A stretch of DNA of 64,000 nucleotides from Annona cherimola (GCA_030490835.1 CM059972.1:55967563-56031562), one strand, 5' to 3'; positions 1 through 11,376 are shown, counted from the first letter of the stretch. Made by a program: numbers and translations. Notes: a model not told the origin generated them from the letters alone.

Positions 1-481
1 GGTAAGTAAGCAACCTTTTGAAAATATTGATTTCATCCGAAATGTTGAAATGATTTAGAGTGCTTTATAATGATGCTCTATTAAGCACTTTCAAAATGTT
101 ACTCTATTGGAAAATATTGAGATGATATGAACTTACTTTATCAAGATGATTTCAAGATTGCTTACAAGGTAAGCAAGCAAACTTTCAAGAATGATGATTT
201 TGTTTCAAGCATTAAAATAACTTGATAATATTTATATTGATGGTTTTAGAATTGCTTACATAGTAAGCAAACTTAATTCTTGAAAGTATGATTTTATTAT
301 TTACTATTAACATGTTTCAGGATGGTTTCATTATAAGTAAGTTCTTATAAATGTCATTTCAAAAGAATTATATGATAAGAGAGTTTCGACTCTTCTACCA
401 AATGATATTTGAAAATAATCTTTAAGAATTTTATTCCTAATAAGTTTTGAAAAAAAGATGTGATTCTTCATATAATGGTAT
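1..481 (+). mobile_element. Gypsy-type long LTR L1, left piece (starts outside window)
   Basis: Non-coding AT-rich sequence with imperfect repeats of a GTAAGCAAGCAAAC-type motif. It matches the reverse complement of the 57950-58200 part of solo LTR S1, so it is the later half of a plus-oriented LTR of that subfamily. It is cut at 481 by copia element A and resumes at 9447. Its 5' end lies before the window. Confidence 0.7.
477..481. repeat. Target-site duplication GGTAT, left of copia A
   Basis: GGTAT here is repeated exactly at 9447-9451 on the other side of the element. A 5-bp duplication is the usual integrase signature of LTR retrotransposons and fixes the ends of A. Confidence 0.95.
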
Positions 482-1114
482 TGTTGGTCCCGAGTTGATG
501 GCAATTACCCAAGAAGGGAGGGGTGAATTGGGTTCTTAAAAATTTATAACTTAAACAGAAACTTTACCCCGGATTAATCTAGTCCCCTTAATGAAGAAAC
601 GAACTGGAAAACAATTATAATATAGAGAGCAGAAATATAAATCAAGCACACGAGATTTTTATAGTGGTTCGGGCAACCTCCCTACTCCACTCTTCCAAGC
701 TCACACTCCTTGTGACTTGGGTTCCACTATTGTATTCTCTCAATACAATTAGAGCCACTGCTCTCTTCTAGATTCCAGCTCTAGGGGGCCTCAACAAATC
801 TCAGCACAAGTAGGTGATGCGTTCAACTCCAATCACACACTACTTTGCTTTCACTTGATCTTAGTTCCTCAAACTAAATCAAGTTCAGTACAAACAAAGA
901 AATAATAAAAGAAGTCTACACTTTACAGACGTGTAGAAATAATTTGGCGCAGAGAAGAACTTGTAATGTAGGCTTTGAAGATTCAGAAGTTGAGCTCTCG
1001 CAGTTTGAAGTGAAGTTCTTCTTCTTTGAGTGGCTCGATCTCTTTAAAGCTCTTGAGTATAGGAGTTAAGCACACTTAATGATTCTCAGCTTCTTCCCTC
1101 GTCCACAATAACTC

Positions 1115-1123
1115 CCTTTTATA
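1115..1123 (-). promoter_or_regulatory. TATA box of copia A 3' LTR
   Basis: The minus strand reads TATAAAAGG, flanked by an inverted repeat (CCACAAT ... ATTGTGG). The same motif lies at the same LTR offset in the 5' LTR and in element B. Confidence 0.65.
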
Positions 1124-1200
1124 ATTGTGGAGGGAATCCGAACGTTAGAAGGTGGTTGGCGCGCATTAAATGCGCCAACGTTCAAATAATATCCGACCGT

Positions 1201-1480
1201 TGCGACCCAAGTCGCATGTGGAGTCGACTTCGGATGCGACTTCGCCCAAGCCGCAGATGGAGTAAACTTCGGGAGCGACTTCGCTTCTCCGTCGCAACTT
1301 CAAGTTCCAGATAAGGTCGACTTGGGCATCGACTTGACCCAAGTCGCAGGTGAAGTCGACTTCGGGTGCGACTTCACCTCTTCAAGTTCCGAGTCTTGAG
1401 TCTTGGGTCGACTTGGCTTTAGACTTCAACTCAAGTCGATCATGGAGTCGACTTGGGTTGCGACTTGACTCGATCTTTGC
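1201..1480. repeat. 39-bp GTCGAC hairpin repeat, block 1 (LTR A)
   Basis: Tandem degenerate units of about 39 bp. Each has arms AAGTCGCA and TGCGACTT around a central GTCGAC palindrome. Local CpG density is far above the AT-rich surroundings. Being a multiple of three, the unit gives long spurious reading frames with repeats like GGVDFGCDFA. Confidence 0.85.
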
Positions 1481-1898
1481 TAAAAATGCTTTGATCTTCA
1501 ATTGATCTTCCTCTATCTTGCTTGGCTTGTTTCCTTTAATTATTTTCATTCTGAAATAATTCCTTATACTTGTAGATCTTGTTGATCTTGAAGTCCTTGT
1601 CTTTGGTTTATCTTGGATAGGCTTGAACCTTGAGAATCTGATGAGAGTTTGATCCATGCATGATTGATTCATGTACCTTGCTTTGCATTGGACTCATTTG
1701 GTCTTCATGACTTGATTTCATCTTGAAGCATATTTGAATCTTTGCCTTGGACTTGATAGACTTGATTTGATCTTGAACATGCTTGAAGCTTTTTCCCTTA
1801 GACTTGATTTTGATAAAGAGCTTGTATTCTTGATTTGGTCTTGAGAGATCTTAAGTTGATCTTGGGAATGAGCTTGAATCTGCATCCTTGAACTTAGA

Positions 1899-2195
1899 AT
1901 ACCTCAAGTCGAATTTGGGGTCGACTTCGTTCACGACTTCGCCCAAGTCGCAACTGGAGTCGACTTCGTTTGCGACTTCGTCATTCTTCCATCCCAAATT
2001 CAGCTCTGGAGTGAATCTCCCGACTGAAGTCGATGCTGGAGTTGACTTCGTTTGCGACTTGGCTTCCCAAGTCGCAAGTGGAGTCGACTTGGCCTGCGAC
2101 TTCACTTGTTCTTCTCCCATTTTCAATTCTGGACAGATTCTTCTTCTTGAAGTTGATCTTGGGGTCGACTTGGAGAACGACTTGGCCTTCTATGC
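1899..2195. repeat. 39-bp GTCGAC hairpin repeat, block 2 (LTR A)
   Basis: Second block of the same degenerate unit near the sense-strand 5' end (U3 side) of the LTR. About 420 bp of non-repeat sequence separate it from block 1. Open frames across it on both strands are judged spurious. Confidence 0.8.
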
Positions 2196-2320
2196 TTTAT
2201 GTTCTTCAAATGTATATCCCTTAAACATATCCACAAACATGTTAGTAGCCAAGACTTACTCAAATTGATTTGTTAATCATCAAAACATAGATTTAACTTG
2301 TTTTCCACATATTTCCAACA

Positions 2321-2336
2321 ATCTCCCCCTTTTTGA
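2321..2336 (-). promoter_or_regulatory. Polypurine tract of copia A
   Basis: Directly abutting the 3' LTR, the minus strand reads AAAAAGGGGGAGAT. This is the expected primer for plus-strand DNA synthesis. The same tract abuts LTRs B and C. Confidence 0.85.
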
Positions 2337-2630
2337 TGATTGACAAAACCGATTTGAGTGTATACCTTTCAATAAAGTAAAAATAACATGTTTAGCAAAC
2401 TTTTAACATTCAACAAACATATGCTCATGCAAATTTTAAACTTGAAAACATTTAAACTCTTCTCCCCAACCATATCCTACTCTTCTCCCCCTTTGTCCTA
2501 CTCTTCTCCCCCTTTGGACTTATATCAAATCCTACTCTTCTCCCCCTTTTTGTCAATTTATCAAAAAGTTAGAGGGTAAAGAAAGAGGTGGGTTTGCTCC
2601 CCCTAAACATGTGCTCCCCTTAAGTTTATG
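2337..2630 (-). other. 3' non-coding region of copia A with second PPT-like tract
   Basis: Sequence between the RNase H end and the PPT. It holds several CTTCTCCCCCTTT motifs (2458-2560). One at 2540-2560 repeats the PPT core and is followed by TGTCAATTTAT. No coding sequence is seen. Confidence 0.6.
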
Positions 2631-4085
2631 CTAAGTTAATTCAATCATTCCCATGTCATTTCTAATCTTATAAAATGCTTCTTTTACTAGGGGCTTTGTG
2701 AATATATCTGCAACTTGATCCTTTGTTCTTACATATACTAGACATATATCATGATTTTCCACATGTTCTCTAATAAAATGATGTCTAAGGTCTATATGTT
2801 TGCTCCTAGAATGCAAGACTGGATTTTTAGTTAAACATATGACACTAGTATTATCACATTTAATGGGTATATCTTTAAAATCCATGCCATAGTCCCTAAG
2901 TTGCTATTTCATCCAAAGTAGTTGGGCACAACAGCTCCCGGCGGCAATGTATTCGGCTTCCGCCGTAGATAGAGCAACACTAGTTTGTTTTCTTGAAAAC
3001 CATGAAACCAACATGCTTCCAAGAAACTGACATGTTCCACTAGTGCTCTTTCTATCTACTTTGTAACCGGCAAAATCCGCATCCGAGTAGCCGATTAGAT
3101 CAAAATTAGAGCCCTTTGGATACCAAAGTCCTATGTTGGTAGTGTCAACTAAGTATCTGAAAATTCTTTTCACAACTACCAAGTGTGATTCTTTTGGACA
3201 TGATTGAAATCTAGAGCACATACACACACTAAACAATATATCAGGCCTAGAAGCAGTTAAATACAACAAAGAACCTATCATGCTTCTATACAATTTCAAA
3301 TCAACTATTTTTCCTTTTTCATCTTTGTCGATTTTGATTGTTGAGCTCATTGCCGTGTTTGCTCCTTTGTTGTTCTCCATGCCAAACTTTTTCAACATTT
3401 CTTTGATATACTTGGACTGGTTAATGAAGATTCCTTCATTTAATTGCTTGATTTGCAGTCCAAGGAAGAAATTTAGTTCTCCCATCATGCTCATCTCAAA
3501 TTCTTTCTGCATAAGCTCAGAAAATTCTTGACAAAGAATTTCATTAGTAGCACCGAAAATGATATCATCAACATAAATTTGAATAATCAATATATCCTTT
3601 TCTTTATACTTGATAAACAAAGTGGTGTCTACCTTTCCTTTTTGAAAATCATGATCAATCAGAAATTTGCTTAGTCTATCATACCAAGCCCTTGGAGCTT
3701 GTTTTAGTCCATATAAAGCTTTGGTTAACTTGTATACAAATTGAGATTGATCTTTTTCCTCAAATCCAGGTGGTTGTTCAACATACACCTCTTCATTTAT
3801 ATATCCATTCAAAAATGCGCTTTTAACATCCATTTGAAACAATTTAAAGTTCATGTGAGATGCAAAAGCTAGTAAGATACGAATTGCTTCCAATCTAGCA
3901 ACTGGGGCATAGGATTCCTCAAAATCTATTCCTTCTTCTTGTGAATATCCTTTTGCCACAAGTCTAGCTTTGTTTCTCACTACAAGTCCACTTTCATCTA
4001 ATTTTTTCCTAAAGACCCACTTGGTACCAATAACAGTACAATCGTTTGGTCTAGGAACAAGGTGCCAAACTTGATTTCTTTCAAA
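2631..4085 (-). pseudogene. Copia A pol: reverse transcriptase and RNase H
   Basis: The RVT_2-type reverse transcriptase copied element RNA and the RNase H removed it; both acted in the element's cytoplasmic particle. Seen: [11 protein letters not shown] near the start, [11 protein letters not shown], the catalytic YVDD at 3564-3575, FFLGLQIKQ, and the RNase H segment with STAEAEY and HSRSKHIDLRHHFIRE, ending ADIFTKPL. The frame is open for 358 codons (3980-2904). A TAG at about 2902 then replaces the CAG seen at the same site in the C copy. A TAA at 4086 separates it from the upstream part in the same frame. The stop at 2631 is the natural pol end. The RT core looks intact, but the two nonsense codons would block a full product. 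Confidence 0.92.
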
Positions 4086-5706
4086 TTAATTTAGCTCTTC
4101 TTGCATAGCTATAATCCAGTTTTCATCATCAAGAGCTTGATCAATATTAGAAGGTTCAATTTTAGATACAAAAGCGTATTGTCCACAAACATTTTGTTTT
4201 GATCTTCTAGTTTTTACACCTTCATACACATTCCCTATAACTTGTTCAATTGGATGTGCATGTTTAAATTTCAAATCAGTTGGAGGTTTGTAGGAATTGT
4301 TACCTTCACTTACCTTTTCCTCCATGGAATCTTCTTGCTTTTCCACATACAGTTTTTCAAAATCACTTGCTATATCATCTGCATCACTTAAATCATCTTT
4401 TCTTTTGTAGCATGGGTTAGTTTCATAAAAAACAACATGTATGGATTCTTCTACAACTTGGTTTCGTTTATTGAATACTCTATATGCTTTGCTATTTGAT
4501 GAGTAACCAAGGAATATTGCCTCATCACTTTTAGCATCTAGTTTTCCCAAGTTGGTTTTTCCATTGTTCAAAACATAGCATGTGCTCCAAAAGCATAAAA
4601 ATAAGAGATATTTGGTTTTCTTCCTTTCCATAGCTCATATGGGGTCTTTTTCAAGATTGCTCTAATGGTAACTCGATTTAAAACATGACAAGCTGTACTT
4701 ACAGCTTCACCCTAAAATTTCTTGGATAATTTACTCTCATTTAGCATTATTCTAGCCATCTCTTGTATAGTTCTGTTTTTCCTTTCAACTACTCCATTTT
4801 GTTGTGGAGTTCTTGGTGCAGAAAATGTGTGATGAATTCCTTTTTCATTACATAACTCTATGAATCGTTTGTTTTCAAATTCACCACCATGATCACTTCT
4901 TATAGTCATAATAGTACTTTGTTTTTCATTTGCACCAAATTTACAAAAGTTGAGAACATAGAGAAAGCTTCATTTTTGCTAGCTAAGAGAATTATCCATG
5001 TGAATCTTGAAAAATCATCAACAATAACAAATACATATTTCTTTCCACCAATGGTTAAAATATCGGATGGCCCATATAGATCCATGTGTAGCAGTTCAAG
5101 TGGCCTAGTGGTGGAGATTTCCTTTTTGGTAGAGAAAGGCATCTTAGGTTGTTTAGATAATTGACATGCCTTGCAAATTTTGTCTTTGTCATATTTCAAC
5201 TTTGGCAAGCCTTCTACCAAACTCTTTTTCCATAGGGTCTTTATATTTCCCATGTTTATATGTCCAAGCCTTTTATGCCAAACCCATGGATCATTATCAA
5301 TGGCCATTAGACATTGACCATCTAATTCGTCAAGTGAAACCAAATATACATTTCCATATCTTTTTCCACTAAACATGATATGTTCTCCATCAAATACATT
5401 ACATATAGATGATTCAAACACAACCTTGTGTCCTTTGTCACATAGTTGACTAATGCTCATTAGGTTATGCTTGAGTCCTTCAACAAACAAAACATCTTCC
5501 ATACATGCATTTGAAATACTATAAATGTTTCCTTTACCTTTAATTTTACCTTTCTCATTATTACCAAAGGCAACCGTTCCGTCGTTGCAAGGCTTAAGTT
5601 TGTGGAATAGACTTCTTTCTCCGGTCATATGCCTTGAACAACCGCTGTCCATGAACCATACATTGTTTGCCTTTGCCTTGAAACAAATCTGAAAAATAAA
5701 AAGGTA
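4086..5706 (-). pseudogene. Copia A pol: protease, GAG-pre-integrase, integrase
   Basis: The protease matured the polyprotein and the integrase inserted the cDNA. Seen: a copia-type aspartic protease start DSGCSRHMTG near 5650, the zinc-binding pre-integrase WHKRLGHINMG, and the integrase core with HMDLYGP, RSDHGGEFEN and PQQNGVVERKNRT (the D-D-E acidic residues), followed by the C-terminal FLGYSS module. Three frames are needed. A one-base loss near 4925 and another near 4580 shift the frame; a TAG at 4712 replaces the Trp of a KFWGEA-type motif; a TAA ends the segment at 4086. Another frame change separates it from gag near 5710. It is inactive as it stands. Confidence 0.9.
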
Positions 5707-5710
5707 AATC

Positions 5711-7559
5711 TCATCTCTTTGGTACCCATTTTATGGGTCCATTTGGGTTAGTAATATTATTCAACCTTTGTTGCTCTAACTTAGAAAGCCCAAATCTTGT
5801 GTTCCTTGGAACCCAAACTAATTTTGCAGCATGATCATATAATTTCTTAAAGTTACACTTATAGGCTTTATGACCCATTTTGTTGCAGAAATTGCAAGCC
5901 ATAGGTAATCTTGGAGTAGACCTCCAAGTATGCATTGGTTCAAATGTTGGCCTTCTAGTCCACATAACATTTTTCTTTTGTGGCTTGTATATAGGTGCTG
6001 TTTTGGTTTGATATTTCCCAAATATTGGCACATTTGATTTGCCACTTTCTCTTTGCTCAAATGTATAATATCCAAGGCCTCTTTTATTTGTTTGAGCAGT
6101 CATGTTCAGAAACATCTTCACATTTTCTCCGGGATTAGAGAACTTTGCTAATGATTCATTTAATGATTCGTTCTCCTTTTTCAATTTCTCTACCTCTTTC
6201 AATAATGATTCATTTTCCTCTTTCAGTTTTGTTGATCTTTCAGCTAGTTTTCCATTTACAATAATAACTGAGTTACATTGTTGTCTCTTTAATGACAACT
6301 TGTTTCCTAGCTTTTTGATTTCTTCATATAATGAATCATATACAATTTGCAGTTCTTCTAATTCAGCACATTTGAGGCATTCTTGAAAAGAAGAATAAGT
6401 AGATTGAGAATGGCAAAGTTTTGAAGTTACCTCTTCATTTTCTGTATACTTTGTTGAAGTGGTTTGTTCTTCCAAAACTTCCGTTGTGTTCAAACACAAC
6501 AAATCTTCTTCTTGCTCAAACCGCACCATGCAGCATATTCTTGCACAATTTGCCGCCTCAAATTCGACGGTTGAAGAGCTGCTTGTTGATGAAGTCTCTT
6601 CATTGACATACATGCCTCTCCCCTTTGGTCTTTGGTATTTTCTACCTTCATGTCTTTCCTTCCTTTCTTCCGGTGTAGGACATTGAGATTGCATATGTCC
6701 CACACCTCCGCATCTATAGCACTTTGTTGGTTCCTTCTTCTTCTCTCTTCGTGATCTTTCTCTGAGGTCTTTGAAGTTCCTTTCTTTTTTCACAAATTTC
6801 CGGAATTTGTGAGTGAGTAGTGCTATGTCTTCATTGTCGTTGTGAGACGAGGAGGTAGATTCTTCTGAGTTGTGTGCCACTTTTAATGCAATGGCTTTCT
6901 TACCTTTGTGTTGATCTTCATTTCTTCTCTTGATTAGCTCATGTGACATTAATGAGCTAATGATCTTCTAGCTTTAGTGTATTTAGGTCTTTGGCTTCTT
7001 CAATTGCCGTGATCTTTGGAGTCCAAGATTCCGGTAGAGCTCTTAGTATCTTCATAACCTGTTCAGATTCAGAGATAGCCTTTCCAAGACCTTTCAAAGC
7101 ATTAGTAATCTTAGAAAATCTTGCAAACATCTCAGAAATATTTTCCGTTTCTAGCATTCTAAAGCTTTCCAATTCTCCTATCAAAATATTTCTCCTAGTC
7201 CCTTGGACTTGAGAAGTTCCTTCATAAATAGATGTTAGAGTATCCCGTATTTCTTTAGCGGTTAGACAAGAGGATACTCTGTCGTATTCGGAAGCCGTAA
7301 GAGCACAACATAAAGAATTCATGGCCTTGGCATTGCTCTTAACGGTTCTTACTTCCTCTTCGGTCCATTTGGAAGCTCTTTCATCGATAGGCAAGGTTAC
7401 GCCATCTTGGATTGCAATCCAAGAATCCATGTCGGTAGCCATAATAAGTTGCTTCATACGAAGCTTCCAATTACCAAAATTGTTCCCATCAAACAATGGT
7501 AGCCTAGTAAATGATTGGCCCTCAGCAAAAGCGGGAACGGAAGTAGATTGGGATGCCAT
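5711..7559 (-). pseudogene. Copia A gag (UBN2-type) with two zinc knuckles
   Basis: Gag builds the virus-like particle and binds genomic RNA. The ATG at 7559 lies 34 bp after the primer binding site and starts MASQSTSVPAF. The UBN2-type gag domain covers the first ~200 codons. A 2-bp deletion near 6957 (compare the intact frame in the gag at 37766-38712) ends that frame; the rest continues as a 412-codon frame at 6949-5711. CCHC knuckle 1 (CYRCGGVGHMQSQC) is at about 6680-6721. A second knuckle-like CNFCNKMGHKAYKC is near 5857-5900. A charged coiled-coil-like stretch lies between them. The stop at 5711 falls where the frame should run on into protease. Confidence 0.9.
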
Positions 7560-7593
7560 GAGATTGGATCTCTTTGGTTTATCTCAAAGACCT

Positions 7594-7605
7594 GCTCTGA
7601 TACCA
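7594..7605 (-). promoter_or_regulatory. Primer binding site (tRNA-iMet), copia A
   Basis: The minus strand reads TGGTATCAGAGC, complementary to the 3' end of plant initiator tRNA-Met, two bases inside the 5' LTR. It sets the element's orientation. Confidence 0.95.
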
Positions 7606-8240
7606 CTTGTTGGTCCCGAGTTGATGGCAATTACCCAAGAGGGGAGGAGTGAATTGGATTCTTAAAAATTTATAACTTAAACAGAAACTTTACCCCGGAT
7701 TAATCTAGTCCCCTTAATGAAGAAACGAACTGGAAAGCAATTATAATATAGAGAGCAGAAATATAAATCAAGCACACGAGATTTTTATAGTGGTTCGGGC
7801 AACCTCCCTACTCCACTCTTCCAAGCTCACACTCCTTGTGACTTGGGTTCCACTATTGTATTCTCTCAATACAATTAGAGCCACTGCTCTCTTCTAGATT
7901 CCAGCTCTAGGGGGCCTCAACAAATCTCAGCACAAGTAGGTGATAAGTTCCACTCCAATCACACACTACTTTGCTTTCACTTGATCTTAGTTCCTCAAAC
8001 TAAATCAAGTTCAGTAAAGACAAAGAAATAATAAAAGAAGTCTACACTTTACAGACGTGTAGAAATAATTTGGCGCAGAGAAGAACTTGTAATGTAGGCT
8101 TTGAAGATTCAGAAGTTGAGCTCTTGCAGTTTGAAGTGAAGTTCTTCTTCTTTGAGTGACTTGATCTCTTTAAAGCTCTTGAGTATAGGAGTTAAGCACA
8201 CTTAATGATTCTCAGCTTCTTCCCTCGTCCACAATAACTC

Positions 8241-8249
8241 CCTTTTATA
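8241..8249 (-). promoter_or_regulatory. TATA box of copia A 5' LTR
   Basis: TATAAAAGG on the minus strand, inside the CCACAAT/ATTGTGG inverted repeat. This is the likely core promoter for element A's genomic RNA, which would run toward lower coordinates. Confidence 0.7.
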
Positions 8250-8326
8250 ATTGTGGAGGGAATCCGAACGTTAGAAGGTGGTTGGCGCGCATTAAATGCG
8301 CCAACGTTCAAATAATATCCGACCGT

Positions 8327-8606
8327 TGCGACCCAAGTCGCATGTGGAGTCGACTTCGGATGCGACTTCGCCCAAGCCGTAGATGGAGTAAACTTCGGGT
8401 GCGACTTCGCTTCTCCGTCGCAACTTCAAGTTCCAGATAAGGTCGACTTGGGCATCGACTTGACCCAAGTCGCAGGTGAAGTCGACTTCGGGTGCGACTT
8501 CACCTCTTCAAGTTCCGAGTCTTGAGTCTTGGGTCGACTTGGCTTTAGACTTCAACTCAAGTCGATCATGGAGTCGACTTGGGTTGCGACTTGACTCGAT
8601 CTTTGC
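8327..8606. repeat. 39-bp GTCGAC hairpin repeat, block 1 (5' LTR A)
   Basis: Counterpart of 1201-1480, with a few point differences and the same unit structure. Confidence 0.85.
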
Positions 8607-9024
8607 TAAAAATGCTTTGATCTTCAATTGATCTTCCTCTATCTTGCTTGGCTTATTTCCTTTAATTATTTTCATTCTGAAATAATTCCTTCTACTTGTA
8701 GATCTTGTTGATCTTGAAGTCCTTGTCTTTGGTTTATCTTGGATAGGCTTGAACCTTGAGAATCTGATGAGAGTTTGATCCATGCATGATTGATTCATGT
8801 ACCTTGCTTTGCATTGGACTCATTTGGTCTTCATGACTTGATTTCATCTTGAAGCATATTTGAATCTTTGCCTTGGACTTGATAGACTTGATTTGATCTT
8901 GAACATGCTTGAAGCTTTTTCCCTTAGACTTGATTTTGATAAAGAGCTTGTATTCTTGATTTGGTCTTGAGAGATCTTAAGTTGATCTTGGGAATGAGCT
9001 TGAATTTGCATCCTTGAACTTAGA

Positions 9025-9321
9025 ATACCTCAAGTCGAATTTGGGGTCGACTTCGTTCACGACTTCGCCCAAGTCGCAACTGGAGTCGACTTCGTTTGCG
9101 ACTTCGGCATTCTTCCATCCCAAATTCAGCTCTGGAGTGAATCTCCCGACTGAAGTCGATGCTGGAGTCGACTTCGTTTGCGACTTGGCTTCCCAAGTCG
9201 CAAGTGGAGTCGACTTGGCCTGCGACTTCTCTTGGTCTTCTCCCATTTTCAATTCTGGACAGATTCTTCTTCTTGAAGTCGATCTTGGGGTCGACTTGGA
9301 GAACGACTTGGCCTTCCATGC
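9025..9321. repeat. 39-bp GTCGAC hairpin repeat, block 2 (5' LTR A)
   Basis: Counterpart of 1899-2195. Some GTCGAC cores intact here are mutated in the 3' LTR copy (GTTGAC at 2042, GTTGAT at 2152). Confidence 0.8.
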
Positions 9322-9446
9322 TTTATGTTCTTCAAATGTATATCCCTTAAACATATCCACAAACATGTTAGTAGCCAAGACTTACTCAAATTGATTTGTT
9401 AATCATCAAAACATAGATTTAACTTGTTTTCCACATATTTCCAACA

Positions 9447-9451
9447 GGTAT
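9447..9451. repeat. Target-site duplication GGTAT, right of copia A
   Basis: Exact copy of 477-481. Confidence 0.95.
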
Positions 9452-10439
9452 TTGTAAATAAATAAGGCTTTTGAAATGGTTTATTTAGATGCTTTGAAAT
9501 GGTCTATTGAAAATATTTTAAGTCTCTTTGAAAATTGAAATACGTGAAGATGTTTTGTACTGAGATTGTCAAAAGGTTTTAAGGATGACCCACTCAATAA
9601 ATTGATTATATAAATAATTTGATGACTGATTTATTTAAATGATGTTCAAAATATTATACAAACTCTTCTCTACATAAGAGTGATAAGGATGTTGTGTTGA
9701 CAAGGCATATAATGGGAATATAAATGGATGGGAACGTGTTTGCATATCCTTTGTTCATAAAAAGCCTAGAAATGGGAATAAAAATGTTTTAAAGAAAAGT
9801 CTGGTTTTCTCGAATACTAAAATATTTCTGAATTGTTATAATGAGAATTCTAAAATTATTTACCAACAAATAAGCAAAGTTTTGAAAAAAATATTATTTT
9901 ATCAAATACTACAAATGTGTTGTAAAATTAATTTACTAAAATGTTTCCAAAATTTTTTAAGGGTGGTCATCCTAATATTATGATTTGAAACGGTTTATGA
10001 AAATATTTTATTTTTAAAATGATTATGCCTAGTTCTCAATTTGAGAAGGGCTCAGTTTGATGACTGTGACAGATTTTGTTATATCAAGTTTTGATCTAAA
10101 AATGGCACGATCTAAGGACTGTGTTGATTTTATGAAATCATGTTAGCATGACAATATGAGTATAAACGAGTGTGCACGAGGATCATGTACAAGGTCCATG
10201 GTAGAGGCAGTTGCAGATCGAGATGGTTGTAGACCAGGGCCCACCTCTATTTGTGGTCGAGTCGTTAATGGAAGGTCGAAGGCCTGCAGCACCCTCCCTA
10301 AAATGAAAGTAGGATCATGGATAACTGCCTAGCTAGCGATGCTGTGACATGGATGGTTTCTTTCTTATGAAAGGATAATTACTTGGTAAGTGTCACCTAC
10401 CAGAGGGGTTAGAGACATATATGCATATGCTTTGTTTTA

Positions 10440-10780
10440 AAAGCCCCAGAATAAGGATATGAAAATATTTTGACATAACAATGTCTACGGAAAATAATGT
10501 TTACTTAAAGATATTTTAGGACATAACGATGCCCACGGAAAATAATGTTCACTTAAAGATATTTCAGGACATGACAATGTCGACACAAATTGCATATACG
10601 CTGCTTTTGAAAAGCCCAGAATTTGGTATATAAAAAGATTTATATGAAAATATTTTAGGACATACAATTGTCCTCATGAATAATGGTTTATATGAAAACG
10701 TTTTAGGACATACAGTTGTCCTTATGAATAATGGTTTGTATGAAAACGTTTTAGGACATTCATTTATCCTGACGAAAAAT
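10440..10780 (+). repeat. Hairpin minisatellite in L1
   Basis: About six or seven degenerate units of 45-60 bp, each with a small inverted repeat of the type GGACATnnnnnTGTCC, separated by AT-rich spacers (GAATAATGGTTTATATGAAAA type). It corresponds to the 56243-56770 array in S1. Confidence 0.75.
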
Positions 10781-11376
10781 AAAGGCAGTTTTATGAAAGG
10801 TTTATATAAAGGTTTACATAAAAGGTTTCTTCCTGTTGGTAGTTGATCACTTGATAAGTATCTCCTACCAAACGACGAGAAATGCATTTACATGAACATA
10901 AAAAATGCTTGTTTACTGAGTTTATCACTCATGTTTTATTTTCCCAACCCTAGACATGTTCAAGGAAGTTCAAAAGAAAAAAAGACCTAATAAATTGAAG
11001 GAAAGTATGAATTGGTATTCTTTAATGTGTTATCAAATGGTTAGCTATCATGTAAGAATAGATATGTTTAGAAAATGAGTGAATGCTTGTGTTGATTATG
11101 AAGATATTAGGTCATGAATGTTCATGATGTATGTAAATAAGTTGGTATAAAGTGAATAAATTGATGATTGAAAATGAAATGTATAGTTAACCTCAAGTAT
11201 ATATTGCTTGAAAAATGATAAAGGAAATGGAAAGAAAAGAAAAAAAATTTCCGCTAAACAAAATGTATAGAAATATCTCGCCGCGTGAACAAGGCAATAA
11301 TCCTGTGTCACATTTACTAATTAATAACTATCTTGGAGTAAGGCTCAGGTTATGATGTCTCAAATCGGGGGCAACA

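Larger units (their letters stand above)
482..2320 (-). repeat. 3' LTR of copia A
   Basis: 1839 bp, starting TGTTGGTCCC on the plus strand and ending TTTCCAACA. It is co-linear with 7608-9446 (constant offset 7126). It contains a minus-strand TATA box and two blocks of a 39-bp GTCGAC-centred repeat. A conserved stretch at about 655-790 is shared with all the other copia LTRs in the window. Confidence 0.95.
482..9446 (-). mobile_element. Ty1/copia LTR retrotransposon A, complete but decayed
   Basis: Minus-strand element of 8965 bp. It has two LTRs of equal length (1839 bp; TG...CA ends), 5-bp TSD GGTAT, a tRNA-iMet primer binding site and a polypurine tract. Internal order in sense direction is gag, protease, integrase, RT, RNase H, which is diagnostic of Ty1/copia because integrase precedes RT. 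I counted about 25 mismatches between the LTRs by eye (about 1.4%), so the insertion is fairly recent. The coding region has several frameshifts and stops, so the copy is not autonomous. It is nested in LTR L1. Confidence 0.95.
7608..9446 (-). repeat. 5' LTR of copia A
   Basis: 1839 bp, co-linear with 482-2320. It carries the TATA box at 8241-8249 and the repeat blocks at about 8327-8606 and 9025-9321. About 25 mismatches to the 3' LTR were counted by eye, with no length difference. Confidence 0.95.
9447..11376 (+). mobile_element. Gypsy-type long LTR L1, right piece with 3' end
   Basis: Continuation of 1-481 after the copia A insertion. The tail at about 10800-11376 shares the order seen in every long LTR here: a GATCACTTGATAAGT motif, a CTCATGTTTT...CCCAACC stretch, a GGGCAACAATCCTG-like motif, then a GGGGGCAACA end. 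No primer binding site follows, so it is a 3' or solo LTR. Its subfamily is that of S1. Confidence 0.7.

Noticed and set aside
1201..2195. Possible CRISPR-like array
   Set aside because: Units are contiguous and degenerate with no unique spacers, and the sequence is a plant retrotransposon LTR.
1851..2268. Overlapping open frames on both strands in the copia A LTR
   Set aside because: They follow the 39-bp repeat, whose length is a multiple of three; the same happens at 9014-9394, 31535-31801, 32184-32570, 35946-36224 and 36482-36840. No domain, and they lie inside LTRs.
5652..5711. Possible intron between gag and protease of copia A (pyrimidine tract then CAG)
   Set aside because: No convincing donor site and no intact sibling here to compare; a simple frameshift is the smaller assumption.
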